NCBI RefSeq assembly: GCF_004363305.1
Contig: NZ_SNZA01000001.1
Location: 770,902 to 834,901, forward strand
DNA: 64,000 bases
Direction of reading: 5' to 3'
Source of the DNA: Marinomonas communis
Lineage (GTDB): Bacteria; Pseudomonadota; Gammaproteobacteria; Pseudomonadales; Marinomonadaceae
This document shows, piece by piece, positions 40,086-49,425 of this stretch. Position numbers and translations under genes: made by a program. Below the pieces are notes generated by a model that searched no databases, was not told the DNA's origin, and saw only the letters and a program-made list of their open reading frames with translations. Positions within the stretch are counted from its first letter, which is position 1; the number at the start of each line of letters is the position of its first letter.

Positions 40086-41018
40086 GTGGATATTGATTTA
40101 ATTACACAAGTTCTGTTTGCGGCCATTAAAACTGGTACGCCTTTGCTGTTCATTGCGCTAGGCGAAGCAATCTGTGAAAAGACGGGCGTACTTAACCTTG
40201 GCCAAGAAGGCATGATGTTGATGGGCGCTGTGGTAGGCTTCATGGCGGCTTATGGCACAGGAAATGCAGGTTTTGGCTTACTTGGTGCCATGCTGATCGG
40301 CATGGTCATGAGCCTGATTTTCGGCTTTTTAGTGTTACACCTTGGTGCTAACCAAGTCGCCACTGGTTTGGCTTTAACTATCTTTGGCACTGGATTGAGT
40401 GCATTTATTGGCTCTGGCGTCGTTGGCCAGACCATTGCAGGCTTCCAGCCTGTGTACATCCCTGTTTTGTCAGACTTGCCTGTTGTGGGCAAAGTTCTGT
40501 TTAGCCACGATCCACTGGTATATCTAGCTATCGCATTAGCATTGGTGATCGCATGGGTAGCCAATAAAACTCGTATCGGTTTAACAATCAAAGCCGTAGG
40601 CGAAAACCCTAACGCGGCCAACGCAATTGGTATTAAAGTACTACGAGTACGCTACCTTGCAGTTATGTTTGGTGGCGCTATGGCCGGTCTTGGTGGTGCT
40701 TATATGTCACTTGTTTACACGCCAATGTGGGTAGAAAACATGACGGCAGGTCGTGGTTGGATCGCCCTTGCCTTGGTTGTTTTCGCATCATGGCGTATTG
40801 GTAATATTGTATTAGGGGCGTATCTGTTTGGCCTTGCTAGCATCATGCACTTAGTACTTCAGGGTATGGGCTGGTCTATTTCGCCAAACTTACTGGCAAT
40901 GCTGCCTTACGTTGCGACCATTGTCGTTATGGTGATTATTAGCGCAGACAAATTTAAAGAGAAGCTATTAGCACCGCGTTCTCTTGGTAAGCCGTTCGAT
41001 CCACGTCAAATGGCCTAA
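40086..41018 (+). CDS. BMP-type ABC transporter permease 2 (YufQ-like)
   Basis: Second permease of the pair, 310 residues. The typical start of this family is seen in AAIKTGTPLLFIALGEAICEKTGVLNLGQEGMML, followed by LHLGANQVATGLALTIFGTG. The ATPase-coupling loop is IKAVGENPNAANAIGIKVLR. The start is GTG at 40086. It pairs with permease 1 as a heterodimer. Confidence 0.92.
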   Translation: MDIDLITQVLFAAIKTGTPLLFIALGEAICEKTGVLNLGQEGMMLMGAVVGFMAAYGTGNAGFGLLGAMLIGMVMSLIFGFLVLHLGANQVATGLALTIFGTGLSAFIGSGVVGQTIAGFQPVYIPVLSDLPVVGKVLFSHDPLVYLAIALALVIAWVANKTRIGLTIKAVGENPNAANAIGIKVLRVRYLAVMFGGAMAGLGGAYMSLVYTPMWVENMTAGRGWIALALVVFASWRIGNIVLGAYLFGLASIMHLVLQGMGWSISPNLLAMLPYVATIVVMVIISADKFKEKLLAPRSLGKPFDPRQMA

Positions 41019-41073
41019 TAGGTTTTGGTAAACGTTTTTTGTAAATCGCCCTCGGGCACAAAAGGAGCAAATA

Positions 41074-42144
41074 ATGAAACTTAAGAGCTTACTTGTAGGT
41101 CTAGGCCTATTGGCAGGTGTTGGTGCAGCTCAAGCTGCAGACGACCCATTCAAAGTAGGGTTTGTATATGTAGGCCCAGTTGGCGACCTAGGTTGGAGCT
41201 ATGAGCACGACCGTGGCCGTCAAGAGCTTGAAAAATACTTTGGTGACAAAGTTGAAACTACTTTCGTTGAAAACGTGCCCGAAGGTGCTGATGCTGAGCG
41301 TGTTATCACGCAACTGGCTAAATCTGGCAACGACCTAATCTTCTCTACGTCATTTGGTTTCATGAACCCGACACTGAAAGTTGCTAAGCGCTTCCCAAAA
41401 GTTACCTTTGAGCACGCAACAGGCTACAAACGTTCTAAGAACATGGGTACTTATGTTTTAAGAACGTATGAAGGTCGTTATGTTTCTGGCGTAGCCGCTG
41501 GCATGCTAACAGAAACAAATACTATCGGTTACATTGGTTCATTCCCAATCCCGGAAGTTATCCGAGATATCAACTCTTCTTTCATGGCAGCTAAGAGCGT
41601 TAACCCTGACGTTACCATGAAAATTGTGTGGGTGAACTCTTGGTATGATCCAGGTAAAGAAACAGATGCTGCGAATGCTCTAATGGATCAGGGTGTGGAT
41701 GTATTGCTACAGCATACAGATAGCCCTGCGCCACTTATCGCAGCAGAAAAACGTGGTAAGCGTGCCATTGGCCAAGCGTCTGACCAAAGCAGCTTCGCTC
41801 CAACAGCGCACGTATTCTCAGTACGTGATGATTGGGCTCCTTACTACATCAAAGTGACTCAAGCAGTTATGGATGGAACGTATGAACCATCTGACTTCTG
41901 GGGCGGTTTCCAAGAAGAGATGCTTAGCCTAGCGTCTATTAATGACAACCTACCAACTGATGTTCGCGCAAAAATCGATGAGACTTACGCGAAAATCAAA
42001 TCTGGTGAGTTCCACCCTTTCACTGGTCCAATTAAGGACAACAAAGGTAATGTGGTTGTCGCAGAAGGCCACACACTAACCGATACAGAGCTTGCGCAAG
42101 TAAACTGGTATGTTGAAGGCATCACTGACGAGATTCCTCGTTAA
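41074..42144 (+). CDS. BMP family ABC transporter substrate-binding protein
   Basis: Periplasmic binding protein of the BMP/PnrA-like family, whose characterised members bind purine nucleosides. A signal peptide is clear (MKLKSLLVGLGLLAGVGAAQ, cut after AQA). The mature protein begins DDPFKVGFVYVGPVGDLGWSY and has the family block ISTSFGFMNPTLKVAKRFPK-like sequence. Its ligand is inferred, not shown. It lies 55 bases after permease 2 and ends the operon at a perfect terminator. A strong ribosome binding site (AAAGGAG) fits the need for excess binding protein. Confidence 0.92.
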   Translation: MKLKSLLVGLGLLAGVGAAQAADDPFKVGFVYVGPVGDLGWSYEHDRGRQELEKYFGDKVETTFVENVPEGADAERVITQLAKSGNDLIFSTSFGFMNPTLKVAKRFPKVTFEHATGYKRSKNMGTYVLRTYEGRYVSGVAAGMLTETNTIGYIGSFPIPEVIRDINSSFMAAKSVNPDVTMKIVWVNSWYDPGKETDAANALMDQGVDVLLQHTDSPAPLIAAEKRGKRAIGQASDQSSFAPTAHVFSVRDDWAPYYIKVTQAVMDGTYEPSDFWGGFQEEMLSLASINDNLPTDVRAKIDETYAKIKSGEFHPFTGPIKDNKGNVVVAEGHTLTDTELAQVNWYVEGITDEIPR

Positions 42145-42164
42145 GCTACGACGCTTCTGTCATT

Positions 42165-42197
42165 AAAAACGGGCGATCAATTGATCGCCCGTTTTTT
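42165..42197. terminator. Terminator after the BMP transporter operon
   Basis: A perfect palindromic stem, AAAAACGGGCGATCAA with its complement, is followed by a run of seven or more T residues on the plus strand. Confidence 0.9.
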
Positions 42198-42258
42198 TGG
42201 TCAGGCACTTTTTCAAACCTGTGTTATCATCATTCCAAACTTTACTTAGAGCAGCACT

Positions 42259-42618
42259 ATGACGATGAGCAATACAGATTTTTTTAGAGAAACCAGTCAG
42301 TCACGCTATGATTTATTTGTTAAACACATCAGCAAAGGTGGCGTCTGTTTCACCCTTGCCGACGAGGAAGGCTGTTTAAACCTCACTGTAGGCAATGAGC
42401 GCGTTTTACCTATTTGGCCTACTGCTGAACTCGCTAACGAGTGGGCCTCAACAGAGCACCAAGAATTCAGTGCTCTTGAGATTAGCAACGAAGCATTTGT
42501 GGAAACTTGGTTACCAGGCATGCAAAATGACAACATCAGTGTTGGCGTAGCACCAAACATGGCTGGAGAAAGCATTGTCGTTCAGGCAATGGAATTAAAA
42601 CAAGAGATTCAAGGCTAA
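42259..42618 (+). CDS. DUF2750 domain protein
   Basis: A 119-residue soluble protein with the DUF2750 pattern. The N-terminal SRYDLFVKHISKGGVCFTLA leads to VLPIWPTAELANEWA and the C-terminal FVETWLPGMQNDNISVGVAP. Function unknown. It has no membrane segment or signal peptide. It lies 13 bases before the M48 protease gene and may be co-transcribed. Confidence 0.75.
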   Translation: MTMSNTDFFRETSQSRYDLFVKHISKGGVCFTLADEEGCLNLTVGNERVLPIWPTAELANEWASTEHQEFSALEISNEAFVETWLPGMQNDNISVGVAPNMAGESIVVQAMELKQEIQG

Positions 42619-42631
42619 AAAGGAAATCACC

Positions 42632-43435
42632 ATGACCTCTAAACTATTGCGAATGTTGACCATAGGACTAGTTAGTACCGCTTTAGTGGCCTGTAGCACC
42701 TCCCCTACTGGTAGAAAGCAATTAGTACTGATGCCTGATAGCCAACTCAATGAGATGGGTGTTGCCTCTTTTTCAGAAATGAAATCCAGCACACCTGCCT
42801 CTAGCAGTACAAAAGCGACGCAAAACGTTCAATGTGTTGCTGATCGTATCATTGCAGTACTGCCTGATGAGTACCGTAATCAAGCGTGGGAAGTGGTACT
42901 TTTTAATGACGAACAAGTAAACGCATTTGCTTTACCAGGTTATAAAATTGGGGTGTACACAGGCTTATTAGATGTCGCACAAAATCAATCCCAGCTGGCT
43001 GCAGTGATAGGCCATGAAGTAGGACACGTGATGGCCCGCCATGGTAACGAGCGCGTTTCGACACAGCTAGCGACAAATCAAGCCCTCGCAATTGGCTATC
43101 AGCTATCAGGCGAAGATTCCGCGACCAAGGCAGCTATTTTTCAAGGCTTGGGGATAGGTGCTCAAGTAGGGATCATTTTACCATTTAGTCGCATTCATGA
43201 ATCCGAAGCAGATGTGATTGGCCTAGACCTAATGGCCAAAGCTGGCTTCAACCCTGAAGAAAGTATTAAGTTATGGCAAAACATGGCTAAGAATGGCTCC
43301 AGTACAACGCCAGAGTTTTTATCTACTCACCCATCGCATGATACTCGCATGAAAGACTTAAATGCTGCGATGGCAACACCTAAACAAGTATATGCGTCTT
43401 TAAAAAGCGCCAACAAAGTTGCCAACTGCTACTAG
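42632..43435 (+). CDS. M48 family metallopeptidase, lipoprotein (LoiP/YcaL-like)
   Basis: Zinc protease of 267 residues probably anchored in the outer membrane. A lipoprotein signal ends at LVACSTSPTG (lipobox Cys about 21). The zinc motif HEVGH lies in AAVIGHEVGHVMARHGNERV, with the third ligand in ESEADVIGLDLMAKAG. Relatives such as LoiP and BepA act in outer-membrane protein quality control. It is followed by a terminator. Confidence 0.9.
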   Translation: MTSKLLRMLTIGLVSTALVACSTSPTGRKQLVLMPDSQLNEMGVASFSEMKSSTPASSSTKATQNVQCVADRIIAVLPDEYRNQAWEVVLFNDEQVNAFALPGYKIGVYTGLLDVAQNQSQLAAVIGHEVGHVMARHGNERVSTQLATNQALAIGYQLSGEDSATKAAIFQGLGIGAQVGIILPFSRIHESEADVIGLDLMAKAGFNPEESIKLWQNMAKNGSSTTPEFLSTHPSHDTRMKDLNAAMATPKQVYASLKSANKVANCY

Positions 43436-43450
43436 GCCCTAAAACGTCAC

Positions 43451-43495
43451 AAAAAAGCCCTTAAGCCTTCCACAGCTTAAGGGCCTTATTTATTT
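43451..43495. terminator. Terminator between the M48 protease and HiPIP genes
   Basis: A stem CCCTTAAGC/GCTTAAGGG with an eight-base loop is followed by a T-rich tail on the plus strand and preceded by an A run that gives T residues on the minus strand, so it can serve both convergent genes. Confidence 0.8.
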
Positions 43496-43534
43496 TGGAC
43501 TACCCCTCAGGATCACATCCAGCATAGTCGGTCT

Positions 43535-43846
43535 CTATGGTTTTTTCACCCATGCCTGACACCAACCATTAGCTTCTACTGCATGGCCTGCAAACAACGG
43601 ACAAGCTCCCGTTGCTGCATTGAAAAAGTTACAGTTTGAACAGTTGCTGCCTGCTTTAAAAGCAGCATGAGACGCAGCAGATGCTGCATCAGGAGTGTAA
43701 GCCAACGCCTTCGCATTCGGTGCATTAACATCTAGCATAGGTAGCGCGGCAAACGCTTGCTGAGTCAGCGCTCCCATTCCAAATGGCAATACAGCCAACC
43801 CAAACAAGCCTCTTTTAACAAACTTTCTACGGTCTTGATTCACCAT
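43535..43846 (-). CDS. High-potential iron-sulfur protein (HiPIP)
   Basis: Periplasmic electron carrier with one high-potential [4Fe-4S] cluster, 103 residues. A twin-arginine-type signal is seen at DRRKFVKRGLFGLAVLPF with a cut after AFA. The mature protein has the HiPIP cysteine pattern Cys69-x2-Cys72, Cys82 and Cys96 (SNCSNCNFF, GACPLF, NGWCQAW). A GGAGA ribosome binding site precedes the ATG. It appears to be a single-gene unit. The redox partner cannot be told from the context. Confidence 0.92.
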   Translation of the reverse strand: MVNQDRRKFVKRGLFGLAVLPFGMGALTQQAFAALPMLDVNAPNAKALAYTPDAASAASHAAFKAGSNCSNCNFFNAATGACPLFAGHAVEANGWCQAWVKKP

Positions 43847-43950
43847 TACTCTCTCCTGCTGTTTAACCTGCTGACAGGTTAGTCATTTCTTAAACAACAA
43901 AAGAGTAAGGGTGGAATCATTCTCAGAGACTGACTCACATCACAACTTAC

Positions 43951-46857
43951 TTAACCGCGAGCTTTAAACTCATCGAAACACTCAACACGATTACGCCCAT
44001 TCTCTTTGGCGATATACAGGGCTTGATCTGCTCGCTTCAACAAGGTCTGATAGTCTTTACAACCCAAGCCATTGGCTAAACCAATGCTCACTGTAATATC
44101 AAATGCGCCGTCTAAAGAAGGACACTCTATCTGTGCTACCCCCTCTAAAAGCTTTTTACAAATTCGTTTCGCTTCTTCAGGGGAGCAATGCAACAAGACC
44201 GTAAACTCTTCCCCCCCCCATCGTGCCACTTGATTTGGCTCAAGCACTGTCGTATTGAGGTAAGATGCAACCAGTTTAATCACCTCATCACCCACGATAT
44301 GAGAAAAACGGTCATTTACTTGTTTAAAGTGGTCGATGTCAATGATGGCAAGATTCAAATGGCTTAATAGCGGGAAGGCAAGAATGAAGTCACTACGAAC
44401 TTGTTCATCAAAGGCCCGACGGTTAGACAAACCTGTTAACGGATCTTCTTTAGACTGCTTTTCATAGCGCTCAGATTGTTCCCTTAATGCCTGGGTTTTC
44501 AATTCAATTTGCTGTGCCAGATAAACTTGGCGTAACTTCAACACACGAATACGCCAAAGCACCAAACTAGCAAGTAGTGCAACAAGTGTTAGAAATGCTA
44601 GTACTTGCACTTCTATTCTCTGCCACCAAAAAGGCAGTATTTCAAACTGGTAGCTCGTATCCGAATTACTCCATGCCCCATAAGGGTACCGTGCACTCAC
44701 TAAAAACTCATATTTTCCTGGTGGAAGGTTGGTATACTCAGCAACGCTTTGGTTTTCACGGTAATTCCATTCATCTTCAAAACCAACCAGCTTTGTCTGA
44801 TACTGAATGCGCTGAGACATAATATAACTAAGTCCAGCAAAGCGAATTCTTAGGCGATTCACGCCAGGCTCAAGAGTACGAATTTTTTGTGGGTTAATCA
44901 GAACACCATCAGCATCTACTCGCTCCAACACGACAGGTAATCGGTATTGATAAAGCTGCTTCAGCGAAGTTGGCCGGATCATTGATAAGCCATTCGCCGT
45001 GGCAAATGCCATATCACCTTGTCTCGTACTCACTGCCGCTGGGGTCGAGCCGCCATTAACTTGATCACTCCCCATACCATCCGCTTCGTCGAAGTGTTCA
45101 AAGTCGATTGAATTCAATTCACCTGACGCAACACGATGCGCTTCAACATAGCCAATTTTCCAAATCCCACGGTTACTGGTGAGCCAGAAGCTTCCCATAT
45201 GGTCGTAGACCACCTGAAAGATCTTATCAATCGGTAGACCGGATGGCTTACCAATCCCACCTATTGTACCTTGGTTCACGTCGTATCGAAGCAAACCTCG
45301 GTCAGTTGCCATCCAGACATATCCTGGCTCGATATAGAAACCAAACACATACTGAGCTCCTTCAAAACCTGCTATGGAGATTTCCTCAATAGCACCGCTG
45401 GAGTGATACATGGCAACACCTTCCGCAGTACCAATCCAAATGCGCCCTCTAAGATCTTCAGCCATAGCCATAACATAATTGTCAGGCAGATTAGAATTCT
45501 CCTGCGTGATCAGCTGTCGTTCCCCGCTGGCATCAATTTTCAGAACACCACTGGTTGTCCCCAACCAAAGCGTACCTTTAGAATCCTCATAAATTGCACG
45601 TACCTCATCCGATGGAAGACCAGAAGCACGATTGATGAGAGGCGACATATCGCCGTTAAACCATTCGTATACACCGGCTCTTTGGGTACCCACATAAACT
45701 TTACCCGATATACTCTGGGCAAGGCTTAAAATAGACTGTCGTGCTGAATAAGATGAAGACGCAGGCGACGCTTTACCATCTATGATCAAGCTGAGACCTT
45801 GGCTTGTTCCAACTAAGAAACGTTCCCCCGTAATGGGGAGCACTGTTCGGGTAAAGTTTCCCATCAAACCATCCGCTTGATTAATCGACGTGAAGGGAGC
45901 TGAACGCAAACGCAAAACGCCAGCATTCGTTCCTACCCAGATACTGCCTTCTACATCTTGATACCAAGACAACACGCGATTATTGGGCAGCCCATTAGAG
46001 GTATCAACAAACTCGAGTTGATCATAACCCAAGCGAGCCAAGCCTTTACTTAGTGTACCTAACCAAATAAATCCACTTTTATCTTCAGAAATAGTCGTAA
46101 TCGTTGAGTTTGAGAGTTCATTTCGATAGCGCTTTACGCTTTCGCCATCGTAGCTCCAAGCACCTAAATCAGATGCAATCAGTAAAGTCCCTTGATGATC
46201 AAATGATAAGTCATTAACGCGAGTATCAGGCGCGACATCAGGAAGGAACAAAGGTGTAGGCAAATCAGAGCCAAGACGGTACAAACCTTGCTCTGTTGCA
46301 GCAAAAATGGGCCCATCTTTGTATTGAACTAGACGGTAGGCACCGATATCCAGTACTTTTTGTTCTGCGCCATAGGACTTTTCGGATAAATGCGGACGCA
46401 GGAAAACCCCTTCACCTTCGATAGCAATCCAGAGGTTACCTTGATGATCCTCTAAAATATCGTTAACAAGGCCTTGAGCAATATCTTGCGGATACCAATT
46501 AAAACCTTCTCTGAGCGTTAAACCACCTCGGGCACCGCCGACCCAAAGCTGATTATTAGAGGATGCCTCCAACGCTCGCGTGCCTGCATCAACAATACCC
46601 GTCGCAGCGTCGCGACTAAATAGAGTGAATGAAATTCCATTATAGCGGGCAACCCCTTCCCAGGTCGCAAACCACAGATAGCCGTCTTCCGTTTGAGCAA
46701 TAGCGTTGACACTGTTATGAGGCAGCCCATCATGAGAAGTCCATACCTCAGTAAAATAATCATTTACACTGGTTACTGCATAAGTGAATGTGGCACATAC
46801 ACAGCACAGTAAGCCAAACAGAAGCCTCGAAAGGGTGTGGGTTAAACGATATGGCAT
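43951..46857 (-). CDS. Beta-propeller sensor diguanylate cyclase
   Basis: A 968-residue sensor. A signal peptide or N-terminal helix (about residues 9-27) is followed by many two-component-regulator propeller repeats forming a periplasmic sensor (for example LPHNSVNAIAQTEDGYLWFA, SKGTLWLGTTSGVLKID). A Y_Y_Y domain comes next (around residues 660-740), then one membrane helix (VLAFLTLVALLASLVLWRI), a coiled coil and a GGDEF domain with intact GGEEF in ARWGGEEFTVLL. No RxxD inhibitory site is seen. The output is cyclic di-GMP instead of the histidine kinase more usual for this sensor type. The ATG at 46857 has an AGGA site; the longer reading to 46938 lacks one. Confidence 0.9.
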   Translation of the reverse strand: MPYRLTHTLSRLLFGLLCCVCATFTYAVTSVNDYFTEVWTSHDGLPHNSVNAIAQTEDGYLWFATWEGVARYNGISFTLFSRDAATGIVDAGTRALEASSNNQLWVGGARGGLTLREGFNWYPQDIAQGLVNDILEDHQGNLWIAIEGEGVFLRPHLSEKSYGAEQKVLDIGAYRLVQYKDGPIFAATEQGLYRLGSDLPTPLFLPDVAPDTRVNDLSFDHQGTLLIASDLGAWSYDGESVKRYRNELSNSTITTISEDKSGFIWLGTLSKGLARLGYDQLEFVDTSNGLPNNRVLSWYQDVEGSIWVGTNAGVLRLRSAPFTSINQADGLMGNFTRTVLPITGERFLVGTSQGLSLIIDGKASPASSSYSARQSILSLAQSISGKVYVGTQRAGVYEWFNGDMSPLINRASGLPSDEVRAIYEDSKGTLWLGTTSGVLKIDASGERQLITQENSNLPDNYVMAMAEDLRGRIWIGTAEGVAMYHSSGAIEEISIAGFEGAQYVFGFYIEPGYVWMATDRGLLRYDVNQGTIGGIGKPSGLPIDKIFQVVYDHMGSFWLTSNRGIWKIGYVEAHRVASGELNSIDFEHFDEADGMGSDQVNGGSTPAAVSTRQGDMAFATANGLSMIRPTSLKQLYQYRLPVVLERVDADGVLINPQKIRTLEPGVNRLRIRFAGLSYIMSQRIQYQTKLVGFEDEWNYRENQSVAEYTNLPPGKYEFLVSARYPYGAWSNSDTSYQFEILPFWWQRIEVQVLAFLTLVALLASLVLWRIRVLKLRQVYLAQQIELKTQALREQSERYEKQSKEDPLTGLSNRRAFDEQVRSDFILAFPLLSHLNLAIIDIDHFKQVNDRFSHIVGDEVIKLVASYLNTTVLEPNQVARWGGEEFTVLLHCSPEEAKRICKKLLEGVAQIECPSLDGAFDITVSIGLANGLGCKDYQTLLKRADQALYIAKENGRNRVECFDEFKARG

Positions 46858-46985
46858 GTTCTGTCCTAGAAAACACGATAATAATTGTTTATCAGTTACC
46901 ACTACTAATATAAGAAAAACTCTTAAGAATACGTTCAATTTAACACATACTCAGTGTCAATTATTCAAAAATGTATCTCTTATAA

Positions 46986-47008
46986 ACTATATTCAGTTTT
47001 GATATAGT
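46986..47008 (+). promoter_or_regulatory. Inverted repeat in the promoter of the tandem-HTH LysR gene
   Basis: The repeat ACTATAT-N9-ATATAGT lies about 30 bases before the LysR start codon, in a very A+T-rich promoter. It contains the T-N11-A core of a LysR-type box, so it is a good candidate for an autoregulatory site. This is inference from pattern only. Confidence 0.45.
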
Positions 47009-47036
47009 CACTTAAAATAAAAACTGGGAGCCAGTC

Positions 47037-48251
47037 GTGGATATACAAATCCCTAATTTACGACATTTACGCGTTTTTTTGGCAGTCTGCGAATTAAAAA
47101 GCATCACTCGTGCTTCAGAAAGAATCTATTTATCGCAACCTGCCATCACACAAGCTATTGCAAAATTAGAGAAGCAGCTTGAGACACACTTGTTCGAAAG
47201 ACACTCTGATGGAATGTATCCAACGGAGTCTGGCATCCTATGGCAGAAACGCGTAACGCGCTCATTAGAATATTTACGCGACTCCACAGCAGAGTTACTG
47301 AAGGACCCTTCTCTTAAAGAAAATCTGTCGGCCAATGTCTTAGCTCAAATTAGCACCACTCAATTAAAAGCACTGGTTGCTGTGTGTGATGTACAGAATT
47401 TTAGCATAGCCAGCCGCAATTTGGGGGTATCGCAATCCAGTGTGCATCGAGCAGCGCGAGACTTAGAAAAGCTTCTAGGCATCGCCCTGTTTGAGAAAAC
47501 CAATACCGGAATCAATGCCACGGATGCAGCAAAAGCTCTAACCAAAGCCTCGAAACTTGCATTTAGTGAGCTACGCCAAGGTATTTATGAAATCCATGCT
47601 TTGCAGTACCAAGATGTTTCAACCATTTCACTTGGCAGTATGCCTTTAGCAAGGACAACGATTTTACCTAAATCGATTCTGCGTTTTGGCGATCAACACC
47701 CAGACGTTAACGTCAACGTGATTGAAGGACCTTACCCCGATTTACTGCATCACTTGCGTCATGGCGACATCGATATCGTGTTAGGCGCACTACGCTACCC
47801 TGCCCCTGCTGATGATGTGATACAAGAAGAACTTTGGAACCCGCCTTTATCCATTATTTGTCGCGCCGATCATCCGTTACTACGATTGGAAACAGTGACG
47901 GCAGAGGACCTCGCAAACTGCGCGTGGGTTGTTCCAGCCTCTGGTACACCAACCAGAACCGCTTTTAAAGCACTATTTGACCAAGCTGATTGCACGCCAC
48001 CAACACGAATTGTTGAGTCAAGTTCACAAATTCTTATCCGTGAACTTTTGCTAGGCAGCGATCGTTTAACACTGATTTCAAGGCACCAAATGGAGCGCGA
48101 GCTGGATTTAGGGTTACTCAAAATCTTATCCTATCCGCTAGAGCATACGCGCCGACCAATAGGCCTATGCGTCAGGAAAAACTGGCTACCAACCATTACT
48201 CAGTCGCATTTTTTAAGTGTTCTGAGAGAGATTTGTGATCAGTTCAGATAA
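47037..48251 (+). CDS. LysR-type regulator with two tandem HTH domains
   Basis: A 404-residue LysR-family protein, about 100 residues longer than usual because it carries two N-terminal winged-HTH domains. The first spans about 8-66 (LRVFLAVCELKSITRASERI, LSQPAITQAIAKLEKQLETH). The second spans about 108-166 (LKALVAVCDVQNFSIASRNL, VSQSSVHRAARDLEKLLGIA). Both have the full LysR HTH pattern including the FER/FEK turn. The inducer-binding domain follows (about 195-400). The start is GTG with GGGAG upstream. It stands at the edge of the aromatic catabolism island, next to ligC, and is the likely regulator. Confidence 0.9.
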   Translation: MDIQIPNLRHLRVFLAVCELKSITRASERIYLSQPAITQAIAKLEKQLETHLFERHSDGMYPTESGILWQKRVTRSLEYLRDSTAELLKDPSLKENLSANVLAQISTTQLKALVAVCDVQNFSIASRNLGVSQSSVHRAARDLEKLLGIALFEKTNTGINATDAAKALTKASKLAFSELRQGIYEIHALQYQDVSTISLGSMPLARTTILPKSILRFGDQHPDVNVNVIEGPYPDLLHHLRHGDIDIVLGALRYPAPADDVIQEELWNPPLSIICRADHPLLRLETVTAEDLANCAWVVPASGTPTRTAFKALFDQADCTPPTRIVESSSQILIRELLLGSDRLTLISRHQMERELDLGLLKILSYPLEHTRRPIGLCVRKNWLPTITQSHFLSVLREICDQFR

Positions 48252-48399
48252 CTCTCTAAAAGGTGTAGCTATCTTTTTTTTAAATATCATTATTGGTTTA
48301 CGAATTACATCATTTGAGCCGTCGATGTTAGATTGATATCCATACGTTAAGAGTCGAAGAACTCCACTGAATAACAAGACAACGGTTAGGAGAAATTTA

Positions 48400-49347
48400 A
48401 TGAGAATTTGTATTGCAGGTGCATCTGGCGCATTCGGCATGAAGCACATGGACGCCATTGCAGCCATCGAAGGCTCTGAAGTGGTATCTGTTGTAGGCAC
48501 AAAACCTGACGCTATCAAAGCGTTTGCTGAAGAGCGTGGTGTACCACACTACACTACCGACTTAGCTGAAGCATTAGCACGTGACGACGTTGATGCCGTT
48601 ATTTTGGCAACTCCTACACAAATGCATGCCGCACAAACGATTCAATGCTTGGAAGCCGGTAAACACGTGATGTCTGAAATCCCAATGGCAGACAACATTG
48701 AAGACGCTCGTAAAGTCGTTGAAGTACAAAAGCGCACGGGACTAGTGGCAATGGCTGGTCACACTCGCCGCTTCAACCCTTCTCACCAATGGATCCACAA
48801 CAAGATCGAAGCAGGTGAACTAAAAGTTCAACAGATGGATGTACAAACGTACTTCTTCCGTCGCTCAAACAAAAACGCGCTAGGACAAGCACGCTCTTGG
48901 ACAGATCACCTACTATGGCACCATGCTTGTCACACTGTGGATCTATTCCAATACCAAACTGGTGAAGTCGCTTCTAAAGTACAGGCACTTCAAGGCCCAA
49001 TCCACGAAGAGCTTGGCATTGCTATGGACATGAGCATTGGCATGAAAGTACCAAACGGTGCAATCTGTACACTGTCTCTATCTTTTAACAATGACGGTCC
49101 ATTTGGTACATTCTTCCGTTATATCTGTGACAACGGCACTTACCTTGCTCGCTACGATGACCTATACGACGGCAACGATAACAAGATCGACCTTTCTGGC
49201 GTAGCAGTATCTAACAATGGTATCGAACTGCAAGATCGCGAATTTATTGCTGCAATCGAAGAAGGCCGCGCACCTAATGCTTGTGTAACTCAAGCAATCG
49301 ATGCAATGGAAACACTACATAAGCTTGAGCTGTGCCTAGAAGACTAA
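48400..49347 (+). CDS. ligC: 4-carboxy-2-hydroxymuconate-6-semialdehyde dehydrogenase
   Basis: Gfo/Idh/MocA-family dehydrogenase that oxidises the LigAB product (as its hemiacetal) to 2-pyrone-4,6-dicarboxylate with NADP. The Rossmann start is RICIAGASGAFGMKHMDAI. Family-specific blocks match LigC of Sphingobium as I recall it: ATPTQMHAAQTIQCLEAGKH, GHTRRFNPSHQWIHNKIEAG, QMDVQTYFFRRSNKNA and WTDHLLWHHACHTVDLF (His174, His175, His178 near the active site). At 315 residues it has the LigC length. A strong AGGAG precedes the ATG. It lies some 5 kb from the nearest ligAB pair, on the opposite strand, with its own promoter. Confidence 0.88.
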   Translation: MRICIAGASGAFGMKHMDAIAAIEGSEVVSVVGTKPDAIKAFAEERGVPHYTTDLAEALARDDVDAVILATPTQMHAAQTIQCLEAGKHVMSEIPMADNIEDARKVVEVQKRTGLVAMAGHTRRFNPSHQWIHNKIEAGELKVQQMDVQTYFFRRSNKNALGQARSWTDHLLWHHACHTVDLFQYQTGEVASKVQALQGPIHEELGIAMDMSIGMKVPNGAICTLSLSFNNDGPFGTFFRYICDNGTYLARYDDLYDGNDNKIDLSGVAVSNNGIELQDREFIAAIEEGRAPNACVTQAIDAMETLHKLELCLED

Positions 49348-49425
49348 GCACCGACAAGTGATTCAAAAGCAGGGCCATTTACCCTGCTTTTTTCATTTAT
49401 ACAGACCAATAATGAGGCAAGGAAA

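Noticed and set aside
40250..40621. A 123-codon frame opposite a transporter permease gene
   Set aside because: Its composition is that of a mirrored membrane-protein gene, and it has no supporting signal.
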